A stretch of 64,000 bases of DNA from assembly GCF_002005405.1 (NCBI RefSeq), contig NZ_CP019728.1, positions 620,001 through 684,000 of the forward strand. The letters are read 5' to 3'. Below the pieces are notes generated by a model, which was given only the letters and a program-made list of their open reading frames with translations, did no database searches and was not told where the DNA came from. Below are positions 56,109 to 63,804 of the stretch, piece by piece. Each line of letters begins with the position of its first letter. The first letter of the stretch is position 1. This DNA comes from Jeotgalibaca dankookensis (GTDB taxonomy: Bacteria > Bacillota > Bacilli > Lactobacillales > Aerococcaceae). Both the position numbers and the translations under genes were made by a program.

Positions 56109-56169
56109 TTTCATGTTGTTATATCATAAGAGCATGGATTTTCTTTTTAGCAGGAGGTGAAAACACAAT

Positions 56170-56448
56170 ATGGCAAATAAAGCACAATTAATCGAAAAAG
56201 TTGCTGAAAAAACTAACCTTACTAAAAAGGAAGTTACAGTTACTGTAGATGCATTGTTTGAATCTATTCAAGAAACTTTAGCAACAGGTGAAAAAGTTCA
56301 AGTTATCGGATTTGGTAACTTTGAAGTTCGCGACCGCGCAGCTCGTAAAGGACGTAACCCACAAACTGGGGAAGAAATCCAAATCGCTGCAAGCAAAGTA
56401 CCTGCATTCAAACCAGGTAAAGCGTTAAAAGATGCAGTAAAAAATTAA
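56170..56448 (+). CDS. hup: DNA-binding protein HU
   Basis: HU is the main histone-like, DNA-bending protein, acting as a dimer. The protein is 92 residues. It begins [22 protein letters not shown], followed by the conserved core [28 protein letters not shown] with the DNA-contacting arm tip RNPQTG. It ends with [27 protein letters not shown] precedes the ATG. The codon use looks that of a highly expressed gene. It is flanked by terminators and is probably transcribed alone. Confidence 0.98.
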   Translation: MANKAQLIEKVAEKTNLTKKEVTVTVDALFESIQETLATGEKVQVIGFGNFEVRDRAARKGRNPQTGEEIQIAASKVPAFKPGKALKDAVKN

Positions 56449-56455
56449 TTTTAAA

Positions 56456-56487
56456 AAAAGCCAGAGACTTTGTCTCTGGTTTTTTTG
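56456..56487 (+). terminator. terminator after hup
   Basis: CCAGAGAC (56461-56468) pairs with GTCTCTGG (56472-56479) around TTT, with A and T runs on the two sides. Confidence 0.92.
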
Positions 56488-56545
56488 TTTCTATCTTGTA
56501 ATTTGCTACTAAAAAGGAAGTTTAAGAGCTAGGAATATTAGAATG

Positions 56546-56554
56546 TGTTAAAAT
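56546..56554 (+). promoter_or_regulatory. extended -10 promoter for ypiA-ypiB-cca
   Basis: TG-T-TAAAAT (hexamer 56549-56554) lies about 32 bases upstream of ypiA. Confidence 0.6.
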
Positions 56555-56585
56555 GAAATTAGACAATATAAGTAGGTGATAGTAA

Positions 56586-57857
56586 TTGAATGATAAAGCA
56601 AAAGAAATGTTCGAAGCGATTCGAGAAAATGAGCTAGAAATTGCGCAAATTAATTTTGAAGCTTCACTCAAACAAGCACTCTTGGAAGATGATATTGAAG
56701 GGCTTGTTGAATTTGCGGAAAGACTCCACCAAGCAGGTTTTTTAAGTGAAGCTAAACAAACCTATGAACTTTTAAAGAATATGGCACCGCATATTGAGGA
56801 ATGGGATCTATTCTTAGCAGAATTGGCAATCGATCAAGATCACGTATTAGAAGGCATTGATTTATTATTAAAAATTGATTCAACAAATGAACTATATCCA
56901 AATGCACTACTTTTGTTAGCTGATGCTTACCAAACAATCGGTCTATACGAAGTCAGCGAACAAAAAATATTAGAAGCAATATCAATTTTGCCAGAAGAAC
57001 CCATCTTACAGTATGCATTAGCAAAACTTTATTATGCAATTGGAAGTTTTAAAAAAGCTATTCCGATTTATGAAAACTTAATTGAACTGCAACCCGATTT
57101 CGTAGAGGCAGAAAACATCTTGATGCAACTAGCTGAGTGTTATCATGCAATTGGTGATTTCGAAGAAGGGGTTTATTACCTAGAGCAAATTGAATCAAAA
57201 AAACATACTTCTGATAGTTTATTTCAATTGGGACTTGGTTATTTACAGTTAAAAGATTATGGACGAGCTGTTCGAAATTTTGAAGAACTTCTAAGTAAAG
57301 ATCCAGATTATTTAAGTGCTTATTTATACTTAAGTCAGGCCTTAGAGGCAGATTTACAGCTAGAAGAGGCGCTCGGTACAATTCTAAAAGGGATTCAAGA
57401 AAATCCTTTTCAAGCCGAATTTTATTTAGCTGCTGCAAATCTACACCGGAAATTAAAGCAACCGGAACAAGCACATTTACTACTAGAAAAAGCTTTAGAG
57501 CTTGAACCAGACATTATGGAAGCGGTAGCGATGAAAGTTGATTTGGCAATGGAGGCAGAGCAATATGAAGATGTGATTTCTATTTTAGAATCTCAAGAAG
57601 ATTATATGAATCAGCCGCTTTACCAATGGAGCTTAGCACGTGCTTACAATTATTTAGAGGAATATGAACGAGCTAGCGACTACTTTGACAAGGCCTATTA
57701 CCAACTAGATGAGAATCTAGACTTTTTACAAGATTATAGTCAATTCCTTCGAGAAGAAGGCAGAGTAGAAGACAGAGCTGAAATTATAAAAAAGGCATTA
57801 TCCATCGAACCAAATAATCCTTACTTTTTAGAAATGGACAAGAATCAATTTGAGTAA
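56586..57857 (+). CDS. ypiA: tetratricopeptide repeat protein YpiA
   Basis: This cytosolic 423-residue protein is made almost entirely of tetratricopeptide repeats, at least eight of about 34 residues each; examples are ALAKLYYAIGSFKKAIPIYENLIELQPD and QLGLGYLQLKDYGRAVRNFEELLSKDPD (parts near 140 and 210). Such repeats mediate protein contacts. It starts with TTG behind TAGGTGA. The order hup ... ypiA-ypiB is that of B. subtilis. The protein is strongly acidic. Its partner is unknown; YpiB, encoded next, is a candidate. Confidence 0.88.
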   Translation: MNDKAKEMFEAIRENELEIAQINFEASLKQALLEDDIEGLVEFAERLHQAGFLSEAKQTYELLKNMAPHIEEWDLFLAELAIDQDHVLEGIDLLLKIDSTNELYPNALLLLADAYQTIGLYEVSEQKILEAISILPEEPILQYALAKLYYAIGSFKKAIPIYENLIELQPDFVEAENILMQLAECYHAIGDFEEGVYYLEQIESKKHTSDSLFQLGLGYLQLKDYGRAVRNFEELLSKDPDYLSAYLYLSQALEADLQLEEALGTILKGIQENPFQAEFYLAAANLHRKLKQPEQAHLLLEKALELEPDIMEAVAMKVDLAMEAEQYEDVISILESQEDYMNQPLYQWSLARAYNYLEEYERASDYFDKAYYQLDENLDFLQDYSQFLREEGRVEDRAEIIKKALSIEPNNPYFLEMDKNQFE

Positions 57858-57871
57858 AAAGGGGTGGGAAT

Positions 57872-58432
57872 ATGATGAAGGCGTCATTAGAAGATAAAAA
57901 GTCTTTCTTAACTTGGTTTATCCAGAATAATCAATTGAAACGCCGCGAATCATTGTGGATTTTAAATTACCTGCTCAACCATGAGCAATTATTAAAAAAT
58001 GTTCATTTTATAGAAGAAGTATCGCTAACTAATCGCGGTATGGGTTTAGCTACAATTGAGAGTGAACAAGATCCATTTGTTTATTATAAAGACGGGCGAA
58101 AATTCGAAGATCCAGAACAAGCATTTCATGATTTAAGATTAAATTGGCAAGAAACCTTTTATTTAGAACTTTATTTTGATAATGCTTATCAAGTACTCTC
58201 CGCTTATGGTATTCTAGAACAGAATCCAAACATTGAAGAAGGATCAGACATGTCGTTTGAATTAGGAGAAAAAGTAGAGAGTTCTTTAAACCGATTAGCC
58301 TGGAAAGAACGTAAACGCCAATTACTCCTACTTATCGATCAAGCACTTAGTGATCAAAACGAAGAAAAGTTTCAATCTTTCACGGATGAATTAAGAAAAA
58401 TTGATGAAAAAATAAAAGCTAATGACTTATAA
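57872..58432 (+). CDS. ypiB: YpiB/ReoY-family protein (UPF0302)
   Basis: This soluble 186-residue protein has the family pattern KKSFLTWFIQNNQLKRRESLWILNYLL near 8-34 and NVHFIEEVSLTNRGM. A C-terminal IDEAL-like basic/acidic helix (LLLLIDQALSDQNEEKFQSFTDELRKI) is near 150-178. The Listeria homologue ReoY (YpiB family) controls ClpCP-dependent breakdown of MurA and so peptidoglycan synthesis; that role is inferred here. AAAGGGGTGGG precedes the start; the second ATG at 57875 is an equal alternative. It lies between ypiA and cca in one probable operon. Confidence 0.85.
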   Translation: MMKASLEDKKSFLTWFIQNNQLKRRESLWILNYLLNHEQLLKNVHFIEEVSLTNRGMGLATIESEQDPFVYYKDGRKFEDPEQAFHDLRLNWQETFYLELYFDNAYQVLSAYGILEQNPNIEEGSDMSFELGEKVESSLNRLAWKERKRQLLLLIDQALSDQNEEKFQSFTDELRKIDEKIKANDL

Positions 58433-58444
58433 AATGGTGATAGA

Positions 58445-60028
58445 ATGGGTTTAAAAATGATTGATATTGATAAAATTCCAGAATTTAAAAAAGCAAGTTC
58501 TTTAATTGCTAAAATAGAAGCGGCGAATTATGAAGCATACTTTGTTGGAGGCGGTGTTCGCGACACGCTCTTAAACCTTCCGATATCTGATATTGATATC
58601 GCTAGTAGTGCCACACCAGATGAAATTCAAAGGATTTTTCCAGTTACCTTTGATGTTGGGATTAAACATGGAACTGTAATGGTGTTACAAGATAACGAAA
58701 CTTATGAAATAACAACATTTCGAACAGAATCAAAGTATGAAAATTTTCGTCGGCCAGAAAAAGTAGCCTATGTTAGAAGCCTTGAAGAAGATTTAAAAAG
58801 ACGTGATTTTACAATCAATGCGATTGCACTAGATCGAAAGGGTTATCTTCAAGACCCTTTTAATGGTGAGCGTGATATTGAATTACAGTTAATCAGAGCG
58901 GTTGGCAATCCAATCGAGCGTTTTAGGGAAGATGCGTTACGAATGATGCGAGCAGCGCGCTTTATTAGTCAGTTAAATTTTGATATTGAAAGGGAAACGA
59001 AAGAAGCTGTTATAGATTACCATCCGCTTTTATCAAAAATTGCTGTAGAAAGAATCCGAGAAGAATGGACTAAGCTGTTATTAGGACGCAATCGTAAAGG
59101 TGGCATCAAATTCTTCGTTGAAACACGATTATTTCATATGTGTCCCGGATTTCAAAATAAAGATAAGCATCTCGTTGACCTGGCTTTATTTCCTTTAAGG
59201 TTTGAAAGTTCACTTAGTGCTTGGACTAGTTTGCTTTACTTTTTAAAGATAGATGAAACAGATGTGGATGCTTTTTTACGCGCATGGAAACTTTCAAACA
59301 AAGAAATTAATGATACAAAGAGGGCATACCATGCGCTCCATAAGAGATTAGAGTGTTATTGGGATTATTCACTACTCTTTCAAACAGGGTTACCCATTGC
59401 ATTAGAGGTTGAAGGTCTGATTGCTGGCTTTGGCTTGGATAATGATTTTGAAGGCCTTTTGGCGATGGGTAGAACAATTCCTATTCATACTGTTAAAGAT
59501 CTTAAAGTGGATGGAAAAGATATTATGGCGGTTTTAAGTATGCAGCGTGGTGGCCCATATCTAGGGAAAATACTTGAAGAAGTGAAACAAAGGGTACTTA
59601 ATGAGAAGCTTGAAAATGATAAACAAGCAATTATGACTTTTATTGAAAAAAGAAGGTTGATTTATTTGGATGAGGTGTTCGAAAAACGATATCTTGTAGA
59701 AGAAAAAGATACTGCCATTGAAATGGGATCTGGTGATTTACCTGTTCTTGCTTCACCTAGCTTAATTGCTTTCATGGAAAACACTTGTAAACATATGATG
59801 ATGAATTTATTAGATGAAGGTGAGACATCCGTCGGAACCTTTATCAGTATGAAACACAGTGCTCCAACTAATGTAGGTGAAAAGGTAGTCATTGAGGCTC
59901 GCATTAAAGAATTAAGTGGCAGTAAATATTCATTTTCAATTGTAGCCAAGTCTCAAGACTTAATCATCGCAATGGGAGAGCACACGCGCTCAGTTGTTAA
60001 TATCGATCGTTTTATTAAAAGTATATAA
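58445..60028 (+). CDS. cca: CCA-adding tRNA nucleotidyltransferase fused to a FlK-like thioesterase domain
   Basis: The first part (about 1-402) is a class II tRNA nucleotidyltransferase, which builds or repairs the 3' CCA end. It has the head motif VGGGVRDTLL and catalytic DIDIA near 34-55, RRDFTINAIA, the EDALRMMRAARFISQL motif and the usual C-terminal end VDGKDIMAVLSMQ ... LENDKQAI. The frame then continues into about 110 residues of hot-dog fold resembling fluoroacetyl-CoA thioesterase FlK. Features are MGSGDLPVLASPSL, then FMENT, GETSVGT, MKHSAPT and GEHTRSVV. The FlK triad Thr-Glu-His maps to Ser437, Glu445 and His471. The usual CCA enzyme is about 400 residues, so the extension is real unless a stop was lost. 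An internal TTG start at 59666 with AGAAGG 9 bases before it could also yield the thioesterase alone. The substrate of the added domain is unknown. Confidence 0.85.
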   Translation: MGLKMIDIDKIPEFKKASSLIAKIEAANYEAYFVGGGVRDTLLNLPISDIDIASSATPDEIQRIFPVTFDVGIKHGTVMVLQDNETYEITTFRTESKYENFRRPEKVAYVRSLEEDLKRRDFTINAIALDRKGYLQDPFNGERDIELQLIRAVGNPIERFREDALRMMRAARFISQLNFDIERETKEAVIDYHPLLSKIAVERIREEWTKLLLGRNRKGGIKFFVETRLFHMCPGFQNKDKHLVDLALFPLRFESSLSAWTSLLYFLKIDETDVDAFLRAWKLSNKEINDTKRAYHALHKRLECYWDYSLLFQTGLPIALEVEGLIAGFGLDNDFEGLLAMGRTIPIHTVKDLKVDGKDIMAVLSMQRGGPYLGKILEEVKQRVLNEKLENDKQAIMTFIEKRRLIYLDEVFEKRYLVEEKDTAIEMGSGDLPVLASPSLIAFMENTCKHMMMNLLDEGETSVGTFISMKHSAPTNVGEKVVIEARIKELSGSKYSFSIVAKSQDLIIAMGEHTRSVVNIDRFIKSI

Positions 60029-60040
60029 ATTTAAATAATG

Positions 60041-60099
60041 AAAAAACTCCTCTCTACTATGGTTAAAGTATCTAAACCATAGTGGAAAGGAGTTTTTTT
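60041..60099 (+). terminator. terminator after cca
   Basis: AAAAAACTCC (60041-60050) pairs with GGAGTTTTTT (60089-60098), and ACTATGGTT/AACCATAGT extends the stem inward. It is strong and closes the ypiA-ypiB-cca unit. Confidence 0.94.
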
Positions 60100-60159
60100 A
60101 ACGAGCGTGTATGGCAAGTGTGACCATTTGAATTTTTAGTAATAAGAGCTCAGAACAGT

Positions 60160-60165
60160 TATAAT
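60160..60165 (+). promoter_or_regulatory. -10 element for the ribose-type ABC operon
   Basis: Consensus TATAAT (60160-60165) lies about 55 bases before the binding-protein gene; a second overlapping TATAAT-like hexamer follows. The -35 is unclear, and no cre site is seen. Confidence 0.5.
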
Positions 60166-60219
60166 ATAATTAAGAAAATTTTTGCTATAAAGTCAGATCA
60201 TGGAGGAAGGAATATTATT

Positions 60220-61173
60220 ATGAAGAAAATACTTATATTTATCCTGATGCTTTCCGTTTCATTTAGCTTAGTAGCTTGTACCACAGATGGAAACGATGCT
60301 TCATCAGGAGAGGCGAATGAAAATCTTAGAATGGGATATATCACAATGGATCTGGGGAATCCTTATTTCGTTAGATTAGTAGATGGTATGGAGGAAAAAG
60401 CTGAAGAATTAAACATAGAACTTAGTATTCACGATGGCGAAAATGAAGTGGAACCTCAAATAAGAGCGATGGAAAATCTCATTACGCAGCAAGTAGATGC
60501 CATTATACTGAGTGCAAACGATTCACAGGCCCTAAATGCTATGGTCAAAGAAGCGCAAAATGCATGTATACGAGTGATTGCTGCGAATGGGCCAGTAGAA
60601 GAACCTGATGCATTTATAGGTTCCATAGAATATGATAACGGCTTCCAAGCGGGCGAAATAGCAGGTGAATATATAGCAGAACATTTAAATGGAGAGGCAA
60701 AAGTAGCTATCTTGCAATTATCGACCATACCAGCTGCCCTTGAGAGAGCCCAAGGACAAAGAGAAGGATTGTTGTCTTTGGCTCCAAATGCACAAATTGT
60801 TGGCGAACCCAATGCTAGTACAAGAGAAGGTGGATTGTCGGCTATAGAAACGTTGCTACAAACTCACCCAGATTTGAACGTCGTCTTAGGTGTCAACGAT
60901 GACTCTGTTCTTGGCGCTTACCAAGCCATGAAGGCAGCGGGAAAAGAAGGAGAAGATATCGCTTTAGTTGGTTTTGACGCCATAGAAGAAGCTCTGCTAA
61001 AGGTCAAAGAGGGCGGAATATATCGAGGAACGATAGATATAGCGCCGTTTGAAAGCGGCAAAGTCATTATAGAAACGGCAGCTAAAGTAGTAGAAAAAGG
61101 TCCCATAGAAGAATTGATAGAATTCCCAGTTACAAAAGTGACTGAAGAAAATGTAGATGAATTTTTAGATTAA
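60220..61173 (+). CDS. sugar-binding lipoprotein, RbsB type
   Basis: This extracellular substrate-binding lipoprotein of 317 residues belongs to the ribose/galactose/autoinducer-2 class (Peripla_BP_4). A signal peptide ends in the lipobox SLVAC (Cys near 20). The mature protein shows the two-lobe pattern: GYITMDLGNPYFVRLVDGMEEKA, DAIILSANDSQALNAMV, then VVLGVNDDSVLGAYQAMKAAG and LVGFDAIEEAL. GGAGGAAGG precedes the ATG. It is the first gene of a binding protein-ATPase-permease operon. The sugar cannot be told; no kinase, mutarotase or LacI regulator accompanies it within the window. Confidence 0.88.
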   Translation: MKKILIFILMLSVSFSLVACTTDGNDASSGEANENLRMGYITMDLGNPYFVRLVDGMEEKAEELNIELSIHDGENEVEPQIRAMENLITQQVDAIILSANDSQALNAMVKEAQNACIRVIAANGPVEEPDAFIGSIEYDNGFQAGEIAGEYIAEHLNGEAKVAILQLSTIPAALERAQGQREGLLSLAPNAQIVGEPNASTREGGLSAIETLLQTHPDLNVVLGVNDDSVLGAYQAMKAAGKEGEDIALVGFDAIEEALLKVKEGGIYRGTIDIAPFESGKVIIETAAKVVEKGPIEELIEFPVTKVTEENVDEFLD

Positions 61174-61212
61174 TGACAAGTAACCGACATTTGATTGGCG
61201 GTTCATTTGTCA
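61174..61212 (+). promoter_or_regulatory. intercistronic stem-loop between the binding protein and ATPase genes
   Basis: TGACAA (61174-61179) pairs with TTGTCA (61207-61212), and AACCG (61182-61186) with CGGTT (61199-61203). There is no T run. Such hairpins often protect the upstream mRNA and raise the yield of binding protein. Confidence 0.6.
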
Positions 61213-61225
61213 TATGGAGGAATAG

Positions 61226-62713
61226 ATGGAAAACGATATTTTAAGAATAGAAAACGTTACAAAAGAATACCCAGGCGTGACAGCACTAAAGGATGTCTCA
61301 ATCACTTTTGAAAAGGGTAAAATACATGGCTTAGTAGGAGAAAATGGTGCTGGAAAATCGACACTTATAAAATTACTAACTGGTGCTATAGATAAAACTT
61401 CGGGGAAAATTTACTATAAAGGGCATGTCTTGGAGAACAATACACCCATAAAAAGTTTAAACATGGGAATTGTACCAGTTTACCAAGAATTAAATGTGAT
61501 TCCTGCACTTTCGGTATCTGAAAATATATTTTATGGACATGAAAAAATTAAGGGGAAAATTTTAGATAAAAAATATATGCGGGACAAAACGATTGAACTT
61601 CTCAAACAAGTGGGCCTTAATGCCTCTCCTCAAACCATAGTAAGAGATATGGGTATTGGGAATCAACAATTAGTCGAAATATCAAAAGCACTCATAAAAG
61701 AAACGGACGTATTGATATTAGATGAACCGACCACCTCCCTTACGGATGTAGAGGTAAAAAACCTCTTTCGTATATTGCAAAATCTTAAAGAAAACGGGGT
61801 AAGTATTATATATATCTCCCATAAATTGGACGAGGTACTTCAGATGTCAGATACAATTACCGTCTTAAGAGATGGAGAAGTAATAGATACAAAACCTGCA
61901 CAAGGATTGGATGAAGAAAATTTAATAAGTATAATGGTTGGTAGAGAACTCTCAAGAAGTAAAAGAAGCGAAGATAAAATGATTCAAAAAGAAAAGGTCC
62001 TTGAACTTAGAAACGTTAACACAAATAAGATTAAGAATATATCCTTTCATTTATTAAAAGGTGAAATACTCGGTGTTGCGGGTCTTATGGGCTCCGGAAG
62101 AACAGAGTTGGCAGAAGCAATATTCGGGATAGACAAGCTAAATTCTGGAGAATTTTTTATAAATGGTAAATTAAAAGAAATTAATAGTCCTAAAGACGCT
62201 GTTGAAGAAAACATTGCTTTTATAACAGAAGATAGGAAAAGCCTAGGTCTGATGCTTCATCTGTCCTTACTTGAAAATGTTACTTATGTTTCTCTTGATA
62301 AGATAACTAAAAACGGTGTTATTAATAAAAAAGAAGAAAAACAAGTCGTAGCAGATATCCTTGAAAAATTAAATGTCAAATACGCTTCACTAGACGAAAA
62401 AATTCTGAATTTAAGCGGTGGAAATCAGCAAAAGGCCGTCATAGCAAAGTGGTTGCTCTCAGAGGCCCAAATATTTATTTTTGATGAACCTACTCGTGGA
62501 ATAGACGTTGGTTCTAAGGAAGAGATATACGGTATATTAAGAGGTTTAGCTAAAGAAGGGAAATCTATTATTCTGATTTCTTCAGAAAATGAAGAAATTA
62601 TCAATATAACAGATAGAGTCATGATAATGAGTAATGGAGAAATAGCCTCAGAGTATAATTCCAAAACACTCACAGCCCACACAATATTTAAAGATTCGTC
62701 AAGTCTATTATAG
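61226..62713 (+). CDS. rbsA: sugar ABC importer, double ATPase subunit, RbsA type
   Basis: This 495-residue protein with two fused nucleotide-binding domains powers the monosaccharide importer. Domain 1 has Walker A GENGAGKST near 35-43, the signature MGIGNQQLVEISKAL and LILDEPTTSLT. Domain 2 has the relaxed Walker A GLMGSGRTE, signature LSGGNQQKAVIAKWL and IFDEPTRGIDVGSKEEIY. This is the carbohydrate uptake class 2 (CUT2) layout. GGAGG lies before the ATG, just after the stem-loop. The permease gene follows after 10 bases. Ribose is only one possible substrate of the class. Confidence 0.9.
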   Translation: MENDILRIENVTKEYPGVTALKDVSITFEKGKIHGLVGENGAGKSTLIKLLTGAIDKTSGKIYYKGHVLENNTPIKSLNMGIVPVYQELNVIPALSVSENIFYGHEKIKGKILDKKYMRDKTIELLKQVGLNASPQTIVRDMGIGNQQLVEISKALIKETDVLILDEPTTSLTDVEVKNLFRILQNLKENGVSIIYISHKLDEVLQMSDTITVLRDGEVIDTKPAQGLDEENLISIMVGRELSRSKRSEDKMIQKEKVLELRNVNTNKIKNISFHLLKGEILGVAGLMGSGRTELAEAIFGIDKLNSGEFFINGKLKEINSPKDAVEENIAFITEDRKSLGLMLHLSLLENVTYVSLDKITKNGVINKKEEKQVVADILEKLNVKYASLDEKILNLSGGNQQKAVIAKWLLSEAQIFIFDEPTRGIDVGSKEEIYGILRGLAKEGKSIILISSENEEIINITDRVMIMSNGEIASEYNSKTLTAHTIFKDSSSLL

Positions 62714-62723
62714 GAGAATAAAG

Positions 62724-63656
62724 ATGGAAAAAGTTAAGAGAACAGGGATTTTCACATATGGTATATTGATATTTTTAATTGTATTATTTGTCGTATTGTC
62801 ATTTAGTAGCTCCTATTTTTTCACAATTGGTAATTTGACTACGGTTTTACGACAAGTAGCAGTAGTAGGCATAATTACCGTCAGTATGACGATGATTATA
62901 CTAACAGGAGGCATAGACTTATCAGTTGGGTCTATGTTAGGACTTTGCGCTGTTATTTTGGCAAAACTCATGGTTCAAGGTACAAATATGATTTTAGCTA
63001 TAATCATTACACTTGTTGTCGGTACGATTCTTGGGTTGTTTAATGGGTTTTTAATAAATGAAATCAACATTTCCCCTTTAATTTCTACTCTTGGAACAAT
63101 GACTATATTCAGTGGTGCTACCTATATACTAACAGGAGGTGAAGGAATTTTTGGCTTTCCCAGCCAGTTTTCTTTTATAGGACAAGGTTATGTATGGAAC
63201 GTGCCGGTTCCGATAATTATTCTTGTCTTCGTCTATGCCTTTGGCTTTTTTGTATTAAACAATACCCGCTATGGCAGATACCTTTATGGTATTGGAGCCA
63301 ATGAAAAAGCTTCAATTCTATCGGGTGTAAATGTTAAAAAAGTAAAATATATTGCTTACGCGATGTCTGGTTTATTGTCATCTTTAGCTTCAGTCGTTAT
63401 GCTTTCTAGAGTAAATAGCGCCCTTCCAAACTTAGGGAGTGGTTTAGAGTTTGATGTCGTAACAGCAGTCGTCTTGGGTGGTATAAGTGTCAATGGCGGA
63501 GAAGGGAAATTGCAGGGGGTCGTTATAGGGCTACTTATCATAGCGATACTCTCTAATGGTATGGTTCTATTAGGTGTGGGGAACTATTTCCAAACTGTTG
63601 TAAAAGGGCTCGTCCTCCTTATTGCTGTTGGGATTGATAATATTTCAAAAAAATAG
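62724..63656 (+). CDS. rbsC: sugar ABC importer permease, RbsC type
   Basis: This integral membrane permease of 310 residues has about ten hydrophobic helices. The family signature MTMIILTGGIDLSVGSMLGLCAVI lies near 54-77. The coupling region NNTRYGRYLYGIGANEKASILSGVNVKKVK is near 176-205, and GLEFDVVTAVVLGGISVNGGEGKL follows. It probably forms a homodimer, since only one permease gene is present. GGAGAATAAAG precedes the ATG. No terminator was identified in the 63657-63804 gap, which holds only A/T-rich DNA and one promoter-like motif. Confidence 0.9.
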   Translation: MEKVKRTGIFTYGILIFLIVLFVVLSFSSSYFFTIGNLTTVLRQVAVVGIITVSMTMIILTGGIDLSVGSMLGLCAVILAKLMVQGTNMILAIIITLVVGTILGLFNGFLINEINISPLISTLGTMTIFSGATYILTGGEGIFGFPSQFSFIGQGYVWNVPVPIIILVFVYAFGFFVLNNTRYGRYLYGIGANEKASILSGVNVKKVKYIAYAMSGLLSSLASVVMLSRVNSALPNLGSGLEFDVVTAVVLGGISVNGGEGKLQGVVIGLLIIAILSNGMVLLGVGNYFQTVVKGLVLLIAVGIDNISKK

Positions 63657-63765
63657 AAGGTCAAAAGGATGAACTGAAACGGTGAGAGCTCATTATAATT
63701 ACCTAGATCCGCCGATTTAAGATAAAATAAATTTTTTAGATACTATTCTGTTTTAACTAGAAGTG

Positions 63766-63774
63766 TGTTAAAAT
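63766..63774 (+). promoter_or_regulatory. extended -10 promoter for the last gene
   Basis: TG-T-TAAAAT (hexamer 63769-63774) lies 30 bases before the start of the final frame. Confidence 0.5.
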
Positions 63775-63804
63775 ATTCACAAGAAAGAAATTAGGGGGAA
63801 GAAC

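Noticed and set aside
57058-57474. Minus-strand frame of 138 codons
   Set aside because: It is antisense to the TPR region of ypiA, where repeated codon patterns keep the opposite strand open. No ribosome site was seen.
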